Positions 39,835-51,232 are shown, counted from the first letter of the stretch. The stretch: DNA of 63,770 bases from Gammaproteobacteria bacterium (GCA_006218035.1 VBWC01000009.1:1-63770), one strand, 5' to 3'. The notes: generated by a model from the sequence alone, not told the origin. Made by a program: numbers and translations.

Positions 39835-40140
39835 GTGATTTCGTTGTCACATTTTCTGGTTCTGGGGGCGATCCTGTTTTCGATCGCGATGGCGGGGATT
39901 TTTCTGAACCGGAAAAACGTCATCATCCTGCTGATGGCGATCGAACTGCTGTTGCTGGCGGTAAACATGAATTTTGTCGCATTTTCGCATTATCACGGCG
40001 ATACCGCCGGGCAGGTGTTCGTGTTCTTCATTCTGACGGTCGCGGCGGCGGAGGCGGCGATCGGCCTGGCGATATTGATAGTCCTGTTCCGCAACCGGCG
40101 CACCATCAATGTCGACCATCTGAATTCATTGAAAGGATAG
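39835..40140 (+). CDS. nuoK: NADH-quinone oxidoreductase subunit K
   Basis: A 101-residue membrane subunit (ND4L) with three helices and the two conserved Glu used in proton transfer ([15 protein letters not shown] and [15 protein letters not shown]). It starts with GTG 17 bp after nuoJ and is 7 bp from nuoL. Confidence 0.97.
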   Translation: MISLSHFLVLGAILFSIAMAGIFLNRKNVIILLMAIELLLLAVNMNFVAFSHYHGDTAGQVFVFFILTVAAAEAAIGLAILIVLFRNRRTINVDHLNSLKG

Positions 40141-40147
40141 CGCGCCG

Positions 40148-42103
40148 ATGTCTATGGAAAACGTCTATCTGGGGATTGTGCTGGCACCACTGCTGGGCGC
40201 GATAGTCGCCGGCCTGTTCGGCCAGCAGATCGGGCGCGCCGGCGCTCATTGGGTCACGATCCTCGGTGTGGCGATTTCGTTTGCGCTGGGGTTGCTCGTG
40301 TTCAAGGACGTCGTGTTCGACGGTGCGGCGATCTATAACGATACGGTATACACCTGGCTGGCCAGCGACGGCGTACGGTTCGAGATCGGCTTTCTGATCG
40401 ATCAGCTGACCGCATTGATGATACTCATCGTGACGTTCGTGTCGCTGATCGTGCATATCTACACGATCGGCTACATGCGCGATGATCCCGGTTACCAGCG
40501 GTTCTTCAGCTATATATCGCTGTTCACCTTTTCGATGCTGATGCTGGTGATGGCCAATAATTTCGTGCAGCTGTTTTTCGGCTGGGAGGCGGTTGGCCTG
40601 GTGTCGTATCTGCTGATCGGATTCTGGTACACGCGCGAATCGGCGATATACGCCAATCTGAAGGCGTTTCTGGTCAACCGCGTCGGCGACCTGGGCTTCC
40701 TGCTCGGTATCGCGGCCGTGTTGATGTATTTCAACAGCCTCGACTATGCCGACGTATTCCGCGCGGCGCCGTTGTTGAGCAATCTGACCGTCGCCATTAT
40801 TCCCGGGACGGAATGGTCCGTCATCACCCTGATCTGCATCTTGTTGTTCATTGGTGCGATGGCGAAATCGGCCCAGGTGCCGCTGCATGTCTGGCTGCCG
40901 GATTCGATGGAAGGCCCGACGCCGATCTCCGCACTGATCCACGCGGCGACGATGGTCACCGCCGGTATTTTCATGGTGGCGCGCATGTCACCGCTCTTCG
41001 AGCTCTCGGAGACGTCCCTTAGCGTGGTACTGGTCATCGGCGCGGTGACCGCGTTGTCGATGGGCATACTCGGTATCGTGCAGAACGACATCAAGCGCGT
41101 CGTGGCGTATTCGACGCTGTCGCAGCTGGGCTATATGACGGTCGCGCTGGGCGCGTCGGCCTATGCGGCGGGCATCTTTCATCTGATGACGCATGCCTTC
41201 TTCAAGGCGCTGCTGTTCCTCGCCGCCGGCTCGGTGATCATCGCGCTGCACCACGAACAGGATATTCGCAAGATGGGCGGGCTGCGCAAGTATATGCCGG
41301 TGACATACGCGTGCATGCTGATCGGCTCGCTGGCATTGATCGGCGTGCCGGGGTTCGCCGGCTTTTTCTCGAAGGACGCGATTATCGAGGCGGTAAGCCA
41401 CGCCGAGATCGCCGGCGCCGGGTTTGCATATATCTGTGTGTTGATCGGTGTATTCGTGACGGCGTTCTACAGCTTCCGGATGTTCTTCCTGGTATTTCAC
41501 GGCAAGGAACGTATGGAGGCGCACGCGCGGGCACATTTGCACGAATCGCCGGCGGTGATAACCGTGCCACTGATCCTGCTGGCGATCCCGTCGGTGATCG
41601 CCGGTTACTACATCGGGCCGATATTATTCGACGGATTCTTCGCCGACTCGATCAAGGTCGCACCGGAGCACGACGTCCTGGCGCGGGTCGGTGAGCATTT
41701 CACCGGTGCGCTCGGTTTTATCGGCCATGGGCTGGCGGGTCCTGCGGTATATCTGGCGGCGGCCGGGGTGGCGGCGGCCTGGTATTTCTATCTGCAACGC
41801 CCGGATATCCCGCCGAAGCTGGCGGCGTCGGCCGGCTGGCTGTATCGGTTACTGGATCGCAAGTACTACGCGGACGACATCAACGAGTTTGTGTTTGCCG
41901 CCGGGGGCCGCCGGCTCGGACGAGCGTTGTGGAAAGTGGGCGATGCCACGTTGATCGATGGCGTGATGGTCAATGGCACGGCGAACAGCATAGGCTGGTT
42001 TTCCGGATTGATCCGGCAGGTACAGACCGGCTATCTGTATCACTATGCCTTTGCGATGATCGTCGGCCTGTTGTTGTTGCTGAGCTGGTTTGTCGTCTCT
42101 TGA
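40148..42103 (+). CDS. nuoL: NADH-quinone oxidoreductase subunit L
   Basis: A 651-residue antiporter-like proton-pumping subunit (ND5) with about sixteen helices and the long lateral helix at its C-terminus. Conserved features include NNFVQLFFGWEAVGLVSYLLIGFW (TM5 Glu), MAKSAQVPLHVWLPDSMEGPTPISALIHAATMVTAG (TM7-8 Lys/His) and the HAFFKALLFLAAGS helix. It is the largest of the three pump subunits. Confidence 0.98.
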   Translation: MSMENVYLGIVLAPLLGAIVAGLFGQQIGRAGAHWVTILGVAISFALGLLVFKDVVFDGAAIYNDTVYTWLASDGVRFEIGFLIDQLTALMILIVTFVSLIVHIYTIGYMRDDPGYQRFFSYISLFTFSMLMLVMANNFVQLFFGWEAVGLVSYLLIGFWYTRESAIYANLKAFLVNRVGDLGFLLGIAAVLMYFNSLDYADVFRAAPLLSNLTVAIIPGTEWSVITLICILLFIGAMAKSAQVPLHVWLPDSMEGPTPISALIHAATMVTAGIFMVARMSPLFELSETSLSVVLVIGAVTALSMGILGIVQNDIKRVVAYSTLSQLGYMTVALGASAYAAGIFHLMTHAFFKALLFLAAGSVIIALHHEQDIRKMGGLRKYMPVTYACMLIGSLALIGVPGFAGFFSKDAIIEAVSHAEIAGAGFAYICVLIGVFVTAFYSFRMFFLVFHGKERMEAHARAHLHESPAVITVPLILLAIPSVIAGYYIGPILFDGFFADSIKVAPEHDVLARVGEHFTGALGFIGHGLAGPAVYLAAAGVAAAWYFYLQRPDIPPKLAASAGWLYRLLDRKYYADDINEFVFAAGGRRLGRALWKVGDATLIDGVMVNGTANSIGWFSGLIRQVQTGYLYHYAFAMIVGLLLLLSWFVVS

Positions 42104-42127
42104 CGGTAAGAACAAGGATCGTAGCGC

Positions 42128-43645
42128 ATGCTATCTGACTGGCCGATATTGAGCCTGGTAATCTGGTTGCCCATTGCCGGTGGCGTGCTGACGCTGCTGG
42201 CCGGTCGCGGCGGCGACGGCCCGGCGGTGCGCCCGATCGCGCTGGTGTTTTCCATCGCGACGTTCATCGCGTCCATCCCGTTGTATACGCTGTTCGATAC
42301 CACGACCTACCGGATGCAGTTTACGGAACAGGTGCCGTGGATAACGACCTTCAGCATCAACTATCACCTGGGCGTCGACGGAATATCGGTGCCGTTGATC
42401 CTGTTGACGACGTTTTTCACCGTGCTGGTGGTGATCGCCGGCTGGGAGGTCATCAAGTACAAGGCGGCGCAGTACATGGCGGCCTTTTTGATCATGGAAG
42501 GGTTGATGAACGGCGTGTTCGCCTCGCTGGACGCCGTGTTGTTCTATGTGTTCTGGGAGGCGATGCTGGTCCCGATGTTTCTGATTATCGGTATCTGGGG
42601 CGGCCAGCGTCGTGTCTATGCAGCGATCAAGTTTTTTCTGTACACCTTCCTCGGCTCGGTACTGCTGCTGGTCGCGATACTGTACCTTTACTTCGAGTCC
42701 GGCAGTTTCTCGCTGCTCGATTTCCACGACGTGCGGCTCGAGCGCGTACCGCAGATACTGATCTTCCTTGGCTTTCTGGTCGCATTTGCGGTCAAGGTGC
42801 CGATGTGGCCGGTACATACCTGGCTGCCGGACGCGCATGTCGAGGCGCCGACCGGCGGTTCGGTCATTCTGGCGGCGATCATGCTGAAAATGGGTGCCTA
42901 CGGCTTCGTGCGTTTCATGTTGCCGATTACGCCCGACGCCAGCAGTGAACTGGACTGGCTGATTATTCTGCTATCGTTGATCGCCGTGGTGTATATCGCG
43001 CTCGTCGCGCTGGCGCAGGAGGACATGAAAAAGCTCATCGCCTATTCGTCGATCTCCCATATGGGGTTTGTGACACTTGGCTTTTTTTTGGTGTTCTCGA
43101 TCTTTGCGCAGAACCACGAGGTTGCCGGCGCGGCGATGGGCGTCGAAGGCGGTCTGGTGCAGATGATCTCGCACGGCTTCGTATCCGGCGCACTGTTTTT
43201 TTGTGTCGGTGTGATGTATGACCGGCTGCACAGTCGCCAGATCAGCGATTACGGCGGGGTGGTGAACACCATGCCGGTATTCGCGTCGTTTTTTGTATTG
43301 TTTGCGCTGGCCAACGTCGGATTGCCGGGCACCTCGGGCTTTGTCGGCGAGTTTATGGTCATAATGAGCGCCTTCAAGGCGAATTTCTGGTACGCGTTGC
43401 TGGCGGGTTCGACGCTGGTGCTCGGGGCCGCGTATACACTGTGGATGGTAAAGCGGGTTGTCTTTGGCGATATCGCCAATGACGGCGTCCGGGAACTCAC
43501 CGATCTCAACGGGCGGGAGACATTTGTGCTCGGTTCACTGGCGATAGCGGTGTTGCTGCTCGGCGTATGGCCGGCGCCGCTGGTCGATTTGATGCATTCG
43601 TCGGTGGCGCATCTGCTCGAGCAGGCCGTGGCATCGAAGCTTTAG
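42128..43645 (+). CDS. nuoM: NADH-quinone oxidoreductase subunit M
   Basis: A 505-residue antiporter-like subunit (ND4) with fourteen predicted helices. Its TM5 Glu lies in [21 protein letters not shown], and the Lys helix reads [46 protein letters not shown] is typical. It lies 24 bp after nuoL and 10 bp before nuoN. Confidence 0.98.
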   Translation: MLSDWPILSLVIWLPIAGGVLTLLAGRGGDGPAVRPIALVFSIATFIASIPLYTLFDTTTYRMQFTEQVPWITTFSINYHLGVDGISVPLILLTTFFTVLVVIAGWEVIKYKAAQYMAAFLIMEGLMNGVFASLDAVLFYVFWEAMLVPMFLIIGIWGGQRRVYAAIKFFLYTFLGSVLLLVAILYLYFESGSFSLLDFHDVRLERVPQILIFLGFLVAFAVKVPMWPVHTWLPDAHVEAPTGGSVILAAIMLKMGAYGFVRFMLPITPDASSELDWLIILLSLIAVVYIALVALAQEDMKKLIAYSSISHMGFVTLGFFLVFSIFAQNHEVAGAAMGVEGGLVQMISHGFVSGALFFCVGVMYDRLHSRQISDYGGVVNTMPVFASFFVLFALANVGLPGTSGFVGEFMVIMSAFKANFWYALLAGSTLVLGAAYTLWMVKRVVFGDIANDGVRELTDLNGRETFVLGSLAIAVLLLGVWPAPLVDLMHSSVAHLLEQAVASKL

Positions 43646-43655
43646 CGGGGACGGG

Positions 43656-45092
43656 ATGAACTTCGACATAGCTGAATTCATGCCGGCATTGCCGGAAATT
43701 TTTGTGCTGACGATGGCCTGTATCGTGCTGCTGGTTGACGTATGTCTCGACCAGGAGCGGCGGGTGATCACCTACGTGATGACCCAGGCGACGCTGGTCG
43801 GCGCGGCGCTTCTGACGGTTGCCCTGCATACCGGCGGACGTACCGTCGTATTCAGCGGCACCTTCGTCTCGGACCCGATGGGCGATGTGCTCAAGGTGTT
43901 TATCTATCTGGTGAGCGCCATGGCGCTGCTCTATTCGCGGCAGTACCTGATAGACCGGCAGTTGTTCAAGGGCGAATATTTCCTGCTGGCGCTGTTTGCG
44001 GTGCTCGGCATGATGGTGCTGGTGTCGGCGCACAGTCTGCTGACGATCTACCTCGGGCTGGAGTTGATGTCGCTGTCGCTCTACGCGATGGTGGCTGTGG
44101 ACCGCGACAACGAGATCGCGACCGAAGCGGCGATGAAGTACTTCGTCCTGGGGGCGCTGGCATCGGGCATGCTGCTCTACGGCATGTCGATGATCTACGG
44201 CGTGACGGCGACGCTGAATCTCGCCGAGATCGCCGCCTACAATGCCGATATTTCCGGCAATGAAATCGTCATGGTTTTCGGCCTGGCGTTTGTCATGGTC
44301 GGGCTGGCGTTCAAGCTGGGTGCGGTGCCGTTCCATATGTGGATACCCGATGTTTACCACGGCGCGCCTACCACGGTGACGCTGTTCATCGGCACGGCGC
44401 CGAAGATCGCGGCGTTTGCAATGTTGATGCGTCTGCTGGTCGAGGGTCTGGGCGGCTTTTATGTTCAGTGGCATGACATGCTGGTAGTGCTGGCCGTGCT
44501 GTCGATAGTTGCCGGCAACGTGATCGCGATCGCGCAAACCAATATCAAACGCATGCTGGCGTATTCGACGATCGCCCATGTCGGTTTCATGCTGCTTGGG
44601 GTTCTGACGGGCAGCGAAGGCGGGTACGCCGCCGCGATGTTTTACATCATCGTTTACGCACTGATGGCGGCCGGTGCATTCGGCATGGTGGTGTTGCTGA
44701 GCCGCGCCGGCTATGAAGCGGATCGCATCGAGGATTTCAAGGGACTGAACGACCGCAGCCCATGGTATGCATTCATGATGCTGATTTTGATGCTGGCTAC
44801 CGCCGGTGTGCCGCCGTTTCTCGGGTTCTGGGCGAAGCTGTCGGTATTGCAGGCAGTCGTCGAGGCGGGAATGCTCTGGCTGGCCGTGGTTGCGGTGCTG
44901 TTTTCGGTGGTGGGCGCGTTCTATTATCTGCGTATCGTGAAACTGATGTATTTCGACAAGGCCGACGACCACACGCCGATTACCGCCGGTATCGACATGC
45001 GTGTCACGCTGAGCGCCAACGGGCTGGCGATACTCGGGTTGGGTCTGTTCCCGGGGGCGTTGATGGCGTTGTGCGCCAGCGCTTTGCTCTAG
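43656..45092 (+). CDS. nuoN: NADH-quinone oxidoreductase subunit N
   Basis: A 478-residue antiporter-like subunit (ND2) that ends the complex I operon. The TM5 region [40 protein letters not shown] and [20 protein letters not shown] are family landmarks. No terminator was found after it; surE starts 60 bp downstream, so read-through is possible. Confidence 0.98.
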   Translation: MNFDIAEFMPALPEIFVLTMACIVLLVDVCLDQERRVITYVMTQATLVGAALLTVALHTGGRTVVFSGTFVSDPMGDVLKVFIYLVSAMALLYSRQYLIDRQLFKGEYFLLALFAVLGMMVLVSAHSLLTIYLGLELMSLSLYAMVAVDRDNEIATEAAMKYFVLGALASGMLLYGMSMIYGVTATLNLAEIAAYNADISGNEIVMVFGLAFVMVGLAFKLGAVPFHMWIPDVYHGAPTTVTLFIGTAPKIAAFAMLMRLLVEGLGGFYVQWHDMLVVLAVLSIVAGNVIAIAQTNIKRMLAYSTIAHVGFMLLGVLTGSEGGYAAAMFYIIVYALMAAGAFGMVVLLSRAGYEADRIEDFKGLNDRSPWYAFMMLILMLATAGVPPFLGFWAKLSVLQAVVEAGMLWLAVVAVLFSVVGAFYYLRIVKLMYFDKADDHTPITAGIDMRVTLSANGLAILGLGLFPGALMALCASALL

Positions 45093-45152
45093 AGTGAACC
45101 GCCACGAGTTCCCTTATCACGTCACCGCTCCGGTGCGCTGTCAGTTACGGCC

Positions 45153-45902
45153 ATGAGAATTCTCCTGAGTAACGACGATGGTTATCAAGCGCCCGGGCTG
45201 GTTTGCCTGGCGCGGGTGCTGCGCGAGATAGCCGACATTACCGTGGTCGCCCCGGACCGGGATCGCAGCGGCGCCAGCAATTCACTGACGCTGGATAATC
45301 CGCTGCGGGCAACCCGCGAGGAAAACGGCTTTATCCGCGTCGATGGAACCCCGACGGATTGCGTTCACCTGGCGATCACCGGGTTGCTGGAACAGGATCC
45401 GGACATGGTCGTTGCCGGGATCAACAGCGGCCCGAATCTCGGCGATGACGTGTTGTATTCGGGCACGGTGGCTGCCGCTGTCGAGGGCAGATTCCTCGGC
45501 TTGCCGGCGATCGCGGTGTCGCTGGCAGCGCGCGGTGATTACCACTATGACACGGCGGCGCGGGTAGCGCGCATCCTGATCGAGCGCTTGCTCAACGATC
45601 CGCTTCCTGCCAATACGATACTCAACGTCAACGTGCCCGATCTGCCGTGGGAGCAGCTCGAAGGTTTCGTCGCGACACGGCTGGGTAACCGGCACAAGGC
45701 GGAACCGGTGATCGCCGACGAGGATCCGCGCGGCCGTAGGATCTTCTGGGTAGGGCCGGCGGGTGGCGAACAGGATGCCGGACCCGGCACCGATTTTCAT
45801 GCGATACGCTGCCGCCAGGTGTCGGTGACGCCTATCCAGGTCGACCTGACAATGTATACTGCGATCGACAAGGTTGCCGGTTGGCTGGAGGGTTTGCGCT
45901 AA
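45153..45902 (+). CDS. surE: 5'/3'-nucleotidase SurE
   Basis: A 249-residue divalent-metal nucleotidase linked to stationary-phase survival. The metal site is [13 protein letters not shown], with [16 protein letters not shown] and [27 protein letters not shown] as active-site loops. It is followed 2 bp later by pcm, the conserved surE-pcm pair. Confidence 0.97.
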   Translation: MRILLSNDDGYQAPGLVCLARVLREIADITVVAPDRDRSGASNSLTLDNPLRATREENGFIRVDGTPTDCVHLAITGLLEQDPDMVVAGINSGPNLGDDVLYSGTVAAAVEGRFLGLPAIAVSLAARGDYHYDTAARVARILIERLLNDPLPANTILNVNVPDLPWEQLEGFVATRLGNRHKAEPVIADEDPRGRRIFWVGPAGGEQDAGPGTDFHAIRCRQVSVTPIQVDLTMYTAIDKVAGWLEGLR

Positions 45903-45904
45903 AC

Positions 45905-46564
45905 ATGAATACACGTCACCTCGGTATCGGGATGACATCGCAGCGGACACGGGCGCGGCTTATCGAAAGGCTACGCCAGGAAGGGATCCAGAACCCGGCG
46001 GTGCTGGAGACAATCTACAACACGCCTCGCCATATCTTTGTCGACGAAGCCCTGGCAAGCCGCGCCTATGAGGACACGGCGCTGCCGATAGGCCATGGAC
46101 AAACGATTTCCCAACCCTACATCGTTGCGCGTATGACGGAGGTACTGCTCGAGGGCGGGCCGCTGGCAAAGGTGCTCGAGGTCGGTACCGGCTGTGGTTA
46201 TCAGGCCGCGGTGCTCGCCCGGCTGGTGGATCACGTATATACCGTCGAACGGGTCGACGCCATGATCGCGCAGGCGCGGCAGCGCTTTCAGGAACTCGGC
46301 CTGCGCAATATCCGTGTCCGGCACGGCGACGGCAAGGACGGCTGGGCGCAGTACGCGCCATACGACGGTATTATCGTTACCGCGGCGCCGACCGAGATTC
46401 CTCAATCGCTACTGGAACAGCTGGCACCGAACGGTCGCCTCATCGCGCCGCTGGGTGCCGCGGGACAGCAGCAATTGACGTTATTCGTCCGTAAGGCCGA
46501 TTGCATCGAGAAGCGCGAACTCGAGGCGGTCAGCTTTGTGCCGCTGCGTACCGGTGTGCATTGA
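45905..46564 (+). CDS. pcm: Protein-L-isoaspartate O-methyltransferase
   Basis: A 219-residue SAM-dependent repair enzyme that methylates isoaspartyl residues in aged proteins. [35 protein letters not shown] is the Pcm signature (split here only by length), and [14 protein letters not shown] is the SAM site. ATG 45905 follows the surE TAA by two bases. Its TGA overlaps the next ATG. Confidence 0.97.
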   Translation: MNTRHLGIGMTSQRTRARLIERLRQEGIQNPAVLETIYNTPRHIFVDEALASRAYEDTALPIGHGQTISQPYIVARMTEVLLEGGPLAKVLEVGTGCGYQAAVLARLVDHVYTVERVDAMIAQARQRFQELGLRNIRVRHGDGKDGWAQYAPYDGIIVTAAPTEIPQSLLEQLAPNGRLIAPLGAAGQQQLTLFVRKADCIEKRELEAVSFVPLRTGVH

Positions 46565-47142
46565 TGCGGGTTTTTTCGTCGCTGTACGACAAGGTGATTC
46601 AATGGTCCGCTCACCGGCATGCCCCGTGGTATCTGGCCGGTGTCAGTTTCGCGGAATCGTCGTTTTTTCCGATCCCGCCGGATATCATGCTGGCGCCGAT
46701 GGTGATCGCTCGTCCGACCTATGCATGGCGCTTCGCTCTGCTGACGACTGTTGCATCCGTGCTGGGCGGCGCGTTCGGATATCTGATCGGTACGTTTTTT
46801 TTTGACGTCGCCGAGCCGTTGATTCGGCAGGTCGGTTACTGGGACTACTACCTTCTGGTTCGAGCCTGGTTCGACCAGTGGGGCGTCTGGACAATATTTA
46901 TCGCCGCCTTTACTCCAATACCCTATAAGGTATTCACGATTGCCGCCGGAGCGGTTGCCATGGCATTTTTCCCGTTTGTATTGGCTTCCCTGGTCGGCCG
47001 CGGCGCGCGGTTTTTTCTGGTCGCGGGCTTCACCCGGTGGGCGGGTCGTGGCATGGACCGCGCGATGCGGCGTTACGTCGATCGGTTGGGCTGGATCGTC
47101 ATCGGCACGGCGATCGCCGTGTATCTATTGCTCAAGGGCTAG
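46564..47142 (+). CDS. YqaA family (DedA/VTT-domain) membrane protein
   Basis: A 192-residue inner-membrane protein with four or five hydrophobic segments. The VTT-type features are FAESSFFPIPPDIML with the re-entrant-loop Glu and Pro, FGYLIGTFFFD, and FTPIPYKVFTIAAGAV. YqaA/DedA proteins are proposed lipid scramblases or flippases; the substrate here is unknown. It overlaps the pcm stop by one base, and the surE-pcm-yqaA-nlpD order is conserved in many gammaproteobacteria. Confidence 0.9.
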   Translation: MRVFSSLYDKVIQWSAHRHAPWYLAGVSFAESSFFPIPPDIMLAPMVIARPTYAWRFALLTTVASVLGGAFGYLIGTFFFDVAEPLIRQVGYWDYYLLVRAWFDQWGVWTIFIAAFTPIPYKVFTIAAGAVAMAFFPFVLASLVGRGARFFLVAGFTRWAGRGMDRAMRRYVDRLGWIVIGTAIAVYLLLKG

Positions 47143-47186
47143 CTGTGTATCGATCAGGCCGATATCCGGTGATACCGACGGAACGT

Positions 47187-47966
47187 ATGGTGCCGCGATT
47201 GCTGTTGGTCGCGGCGATGGCGCTGCTGACGGCGTGCGGCAGCCAGGTGTACCACCGGGTGCAGGAAGGCGAAACCGTGTATTCCATCGGCTTTCTGTAC
47301 GGACAGGAATATCAGCAGATCGCTGCGTGGAACAACCTTGATGCGTCTTCCACGCTGACTCCCGGACAACGGTTGCGGGTAGCGCCGCCGTCGCACGTGA
47401 CCGAACGCATCCGCCTGCGGCAAGGTGAACCGGAAGTCCCGGAACGAAGCGTATCTACGCCGGCGGAGGAAGACAGCGTGGTGGTGACCGCGATTCCCGA
47501 GGAGCGTCCGCAACGCCCGATGCCGCAACCGCTGTCGCAGCCGGCACCGCCCCGGCAGGTGGCACCGGCGGCCCAGCCGCGGCAGGCGACGTCGGTGCAG
47601 TGGTCGCGACCGACGGACGGCAAGGTTATAAAAGGGTATTCGTCCGAGACGCTCGGCAATAAAGGCGTGGATATCAGCGGCCGTTTCGGCCAACCGGTGC
47701 GTGCGGTCTCCGGCGGCAAGGTGGTCTACAGCGGCGACGGGCTGATTAACTACGGCAACCTGATTATTATCAAGCACGATGACCGCTACCTGAGTGCCTA
47801 CGGCCACAACGACCGGTTGCGGGTCAAGGAGGGCGACAGCGTCGCGGCCGGCCAGCATATCGCCGACATGGGCCGTGCGCCCGACGGTACGGTGATGCTG
47901 CACTTCGAAATCCGCTACAACGGCAAACCGGTCGACCCGATGCGTTACGTCCCGGCGTTTAACTGA
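47187..47966 (+). CDS. nlpD: LysM/M23 lipoprotein NlpD (amidase activator)
   Basis: A 259-residue outer-membrane lipoprotein. The signal ends in LLTAC (Cys ~16). A LysM domain (YHRVQEGETVYSIGFLYG... TLTPGQRLRV) binds peptidoglycan, a Pro/Gln linker follows, and the C-terminus is an M23/LytM domain (GNKGVDISGRFGQPV, YGNLIIIKHDDRYLSAYGHND, LHFEIRYNGKPVDPMRYV). The first zinc-ligand His of true M23 enzymes is replaced by Asn in GNKGVDI, as in E. coli NlpD, which activates AmiC rather than cutting cell wall. rpoS, the usual next gene, is absent. Confidence 0.93.
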   Translation: MVPRLLLVAAMALLTACGSQVYHRVQEGETVYSIGFLYGQEYQQIAAWNNLDASSTLTPGQRLRVAPPSHVTERIRLRQGEPEVPERSVSTPAEEDSVVVTAIPEERPQRPMPQPLSQPAPPRQVAPAAQPRQATSVQWSRPTDGKVIKGYSSETLGNKGVDISGRFGQPVRAVSGGKVVYSGDGLINYGNLIIIKHDDRYLSAYGHNDRLRVKEGDSVAAGQHIADMGRAPDGTVMLHFEIRYNGKPVDPMRYVPAFN

Positions 47967-48018
47967 GCGGCCGTTATGGCTCGCGGGCCGGCGGCGGCCG
48001 GTCGATGAACAATAGAGG

Positions 48019-48459
48019 CTACAGCAGCAGCGCCGCCACGACGTTACGCTGTTCGGCAATCAGGATATTGAAGGTTCGGCACGCGGCGCCGGTGTCCATC
48101 ACCTCGACGCCGATCCCTTGCCGCTGCAGGCGACTGATCAGCGCCGGGTCGGGCCAGCGTAAACGTTCGCCGCAGCCGATCAGCACGATTTCGGGATTGA
48201 ACGCCGCCAGTTCATCGAAGTGTTCAGCACGTAGTTCATCAAACGCCTGGGGCGCCCAGTCCTCGATCAACCGGTGCGCCGACACCACGGCGCTGCGCGT
48301 AACGGTTACCTGGGTAATTCTTGATTGCGCCGGGAGGTTCGGATCAACCGCGGCAGCCTCCTGCTGGATGCGGTAGACGGGCAGGTTGACCGACACCTGG
48401 CCCGGGGAATAGGCGCGGATGGTGTAGGATTCTCTGGTACTGTCGAGAGTAAATTGCAT
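48019..48459 (-). CDS. Mth938-like domain protein (DUF498/Xcc1710-like)
   Basis: A 146-residue cytoplasmic protein. MQFTLDSTRESYTIRAYSPGQVSVN opens it, then a strand-rich core with NPEIVLIGCGERLRWPDPALISRLQRQGIGVEVMDTGAACRTFNIL, the Mth938/AAMDC fold signature. Function is unknown; relatives in mitochondria associate with complex I assembly (NDUFAF3), which is suggestive here because nuo genes lie 3 kb away. ATG 48459 is chosen for family length. It diverges from alaC. Confidence 0.85.
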   Translation of the reverse strand: MQFTLDSTRESYTIRAYSPGQVSVNLPVYRIQQEAAAVDPNLPAQSRITQVTVTRSAVVSAHRLIEDWAPQAFDELRAEHFDELAAFNPEIVLIGCGERLRWPDPALISRLQRQGIGVEVMDTGAACRTFNILIAEQRNVVAALLL

Positions 48460-48480
48460 GCGTTTGGCTAGCCGGCTATC

Positions 48481-48500
48481 GCATGCCGAGTTTGGCATGC
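48481..48500. repeat. Inverted repeat in the divergent region before alaC
   Basis: GCATGCC and GGCATGC form a perfect 7-bp dyad with a 6-base centre, just upstream of the Mth938-type gene. It may be an operator or a structure in that gene's 5' region. Confidence 0.35.
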
Positions 48501-48552
48501 CGGCCATTGTTAATCAGGGTGATGTTGCGCCGCAAGCCGGACAGCGGCCAAT

Positions 48553-48581
48553 TTGACAGGCTATAGCGGCACAGGTATCGT
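48553..48581 (+). promoter_or_regulatory. Predicted alaC-hom-thrC promoter
   Basis: TTGACA (48553-48558), 17 bp, TATCGT (48576-48581); expected start near 48588, giving alaC a ~54-nt leader. The leader contains a run of T/A but no leader peptide rich in Thr, Ile or Ala that would indicate thr-type attenuation. Confidence 0.55.
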
Positions 48582-48641
48582 TTAACACCCTAAAAAACCG
48601 GTATTTTTTTAATTTTAGCCTCCCTAATCGAGACCACCACG

Positions 48642-49853
48642 TTGAAGGACGAATTCCCCCGGATCAAGCGCCTGCCGCCGTATGTTTTCAACATCGTCAC
48701 CGAGTTGAAGGCCCAGGCGCGCGCGCGCAATGAAGACATCATCGACTTCGGCATGGGCAATCCGGATCAGCCGACGCCGCCGCATATCGTCGAGAAGCTG
48801 ATCGAGGCGGTGCAACGCGAAGACACGCACCGCTACTCCGTATCGCGGGGTATTCCTCGGTTGCGGCGGGCGATTTGCCGCTGGTACAAGGAACGCTTCG
48901 ACGTCACGCTGAATCAGGAAACCGAGGCTATCGTTACCATAGGCTCAAAAGAGGGACTGGCCCATCTGGCGCTGGCGATGGTGGGACCGGGTGACGCGGT
49001 ACTGGTGCCGAACCCGAGCTATCCGATACACACCTACGGCTTCGTCATCGCCGGTGCCGATATTCGCCATGTACCGTTGCGACCGGATATCGATTTTTTT
49101 GTCGAGCTGGAAAAGGCGATCAAGGATTCCTGGCCCAAGCCGAAGGCGCTGGTACTCAATTTTCCGAGCAATCCGACCACGCAGTGCGTGGACCTGGATT
49201 TCTTCACGCGTGTCGTCGCGGTGGCCCGCGAACACGAGATATGGGTCATCCACGATCTCGCCTACGCGGACATCGCGTTCGACGGTTACGTGGCGCCGTC
49301 CATACTGCAGGTGCCGGGTGCCACGGACGTGGCTATCGAGTCGTTTACGCTGTCCAAGAGCTACAACATGCCGGGCTGGCGCGTCGGCTTCATGTGCGGC
49401 AATGAAAAACTGGTGGCGGCGCTGGCGCGCATGAAGTCGTATCACGACTACGGCATGTTCACACCGATACAGGTGGCCGCGATTACCGCGCTGGAAGGGC
49501 CGCAGCAATGCGTGTCGGACATCCGCGATGTCTATCGCAAGAGGCGCGATGTGCTGTGCCAGGGGCTGAATGCGCTCGGCTGGAAGGTTGAACCACCCAA
49601 GGCCACGATGTTCGTCTGGGCACCTATTCCCGAGCAGTATCGGCATCTGGGTTCGCTGGAATTTTCCAAGCGACTGCTGACCGAGGCGAAGGTTGCCGTG
49701 TCACCGGGGATCGGGTTTGGCGATTACGGCGACGATCACGTGCGCTTTTCGCTGATCGAGAACCAGCACCGCACCCGTCAGGCGGTGCGCGGCATCCGCG
49801 ACATGTTCCGGAGCGATGACAAGTCGAACAAGGTGAAGGGGGTGAAAAGTTGA
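48642..49853 (+). CDS. alaC: Alanine transaminase AlaC-type PLP aminotransferase
   Basis: A 403-residue fold-type I aminotransferase. The N-terminus [23 protein letters not shown] is typical of AlaC (YfdZ), with [23 protein letters not shown] and the PLP Lys in [17 protein letters not shown]. It starts with TTG. It catalyses pyruvate/glutamate to alanine/2-oxoglutarate. It is joined to hom by a 4-base overlap, the common alaC-hom-thrC layout. Confidence 0.93.
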   Translation: MKDEFPRIKRLPPYVFNIVTELKAQARARNEDIIDFGMGNPDQPTPPHIVEKLIEAVQREDTHRYSVSRGIPRLRRAICRWYKERFDVTLNQETEAIVTIGSKEGLAHLALAMVGPGDAVLVPNPSYPIHTYGFVIAGADIRHVPLRPDIDFFVELEKAIKDSWPKPKALVLNFPSNPTTQCVDLDFFTRVVAVAREHEIWVIHDLAYADIAFDGYVAPSILQVPGATDVAIESFTLSKSYNMPGWRVGFMCGNEKLVAALARMKSYHDYGMFTPIQVAAITALEGPQQCVSDIRDVYRKRRDVLCQGLNALGWKVEPPKATMFVWAPIPEQYRHLGSLEFSKRLLTEAKVAVSPGIGFGDYGDDHVRFSLIENQHRTRQAVRGIRDMFRSDDKSNKVKGVKS

Positions 49854-51163
49854 AACCCGTCAACGTCGGATTGCTGGGGCTAGGCACTGTCGGCGGCGGT
49901 ACCGTGAACGTGCTGTCCCGCAACGCCAACGAGATTACGCGGCGCGCCGGCCGGCCGATTCATATCGTCAAGGCATCGGCGCGCGATCTGTCGCGTTCAC
50001 GCATATGTGACACGACCGGTATCGAGGTAACCAGCGATCCGTTCGCCGTGGTGAACGACCCGGACATCGATGTCATCGTCGAGCTGATAGGCGGCAACGA
50101 ACTCGCGCTTGAACTGGTGAAGAAAGCCATCGCGAATGGCAAGCACGTCGTGACGGCAAACAAGGCGTTGATCGCGCTGAATGGCAACGAGCTGTTTGCG
50201 CTGGCACAGGAAAAAGGAGTGATGGTGGCGTTCGAGGCAGCCGTCGCCGGTGGCATACCGATTATCAAGGCGATACGTGAAGGGCTCGCCGGCAACCGGA
50301 TCGAGTGGCTCGCGGGTATCATCAATGGCACGAGTAATTTCATCCTGACCGAGATGCGCGACAAGGGGCGCGAGTTCGCCGCCGTACTCAAGGAGGCACA
50401 GACGCTGGGCTACGCCGAGGCCGATCCGAAGTTCGACGTGGAAGGTATTGATGCCGCGCACAAGCTGACAATACTCGCGTCGATCGCATTCGGTATTCCG
50501 CTGCAGTTTGACAGGATATACACGGAAGGCATCAGCAGGATACGCCGCGAGGACGTCAGCTACGCCGAGCAACTGGGTTATCGTATCAAGCATCTTGGGA
50601 TTGCGCGGCGTACCCCCGCCGGCATTGAGCTGCGTGTCCATCCGACGCTGATCCCGTACCGGCGTCTGATCGCGAATGTGGATGGCGTCATGAACGCGGT
50701 GCTGGTGAAATCGGATGCGGTCGGACCGACGCTGTATTACGGTGCCGGAGCCGGTGCGGACCCGACCGCGTCCGCGGTTGTCGCCGATCTGGTCGACGTG
50801 GTGCGGACGCTGACCACCGACCCGGAAAACCGCGTGCCGCATCTGGCGTTCCAGCCGGACGCGATCTCGGATATTCCGATCCTGCCGATGGCGGAGGTGG
50901 AAACGGCCTATTATCTGCGCATGGAGGCCGCCGACAAGCCGGGCGTACTGGCGGACGTTACCAGGATATTCGGCGACCAGGACATCAGTATCGAGGCGAT
51001 ACTGCAGAAGGAGCCGCCGGTCGAAAATGTGGGGACGGTGTCGGTGATCATGCTGAGCCAGGTCGTCAAGGAAAAGCGCATGAACGAGGCGATCAAACGC
51101 ATCGAGCGACTGGACTCGATCAAGGGCAAGGTTGTCCGCATCCGCCGTGAAAATCTCGGCTAG
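49850..51163 (+). CDS. hom: Homoserine dehydrogenase
   Basis: A 437-residue NAD(P)H enzyme of threonine/methionine synthesis. The Rossmann motif [17 protein letters not shown] starts the protein. The catalytic domain has [20 protein letters not shown] and [13 protein letters not shown]-terminal ACT domain ([22 protein letters not shown]) provides feedback control by threonine. It starts with TTG, overlapping the alaC TGA. It is monofunctional, with no fused aspartokinase. Confidence 0.97.
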   Translation: MKPVNVGLLGLGTVGGGTVNVLSRNANEITRRAGRPIHIVKASARDLSRSRICDTTGIEVTSDPFAVVNDPDIDVIVELIGGNELALELVKKAIANGKHVVTANKALIALNGNELFALAQEKGVMVAFEAAVAGGIPIIKAIREGLAGNRIEWLAGIINGTSNFILTEMRDKGREFAAVLKEAQTLGYAEADPKFDVEGIDAAHKLTILASIAFGIPLQFDRIYTEGISRIRREDVSYAEQLGYRIKHLGIARRTPAGIELRVHPTLIPYRRLIANVDGVMNAVLVKSDAVGPTLYYGAGAGADPTASAVVADLVDVVRTLTTDPENRVPHLAFQPDAISDIPILPMAEVETAYYLRMEAADKPGVLADVTRIFGDQDISIEAILQKEPPVENVGTVSVIMLSQVVKEKRMNEAIKRIERLDSIKGKVVRIRRENLG

Positions 51164-51232
51164 TTTTTTCGCGCGCGGATTTCACAGGAATCTGCGCAAA
51201 CATTACCAACCGCCTCTGAAGGAAACTGCATT

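Noticed and set aside
43506..44972. 488-residue minus-strand frame opposite nuoM/nuoN
   Set aside because: Antisense of conserved membrane-protein codons; composition is His/Gln/Arg-rich and not protein-like.
48588..48641. Threonine-type attenuator leader before alaC-hom-thrC
   Set aside because: No Thr/Ile-rich leader peptide or terminator hairpin is present in the ~54-nt leader.
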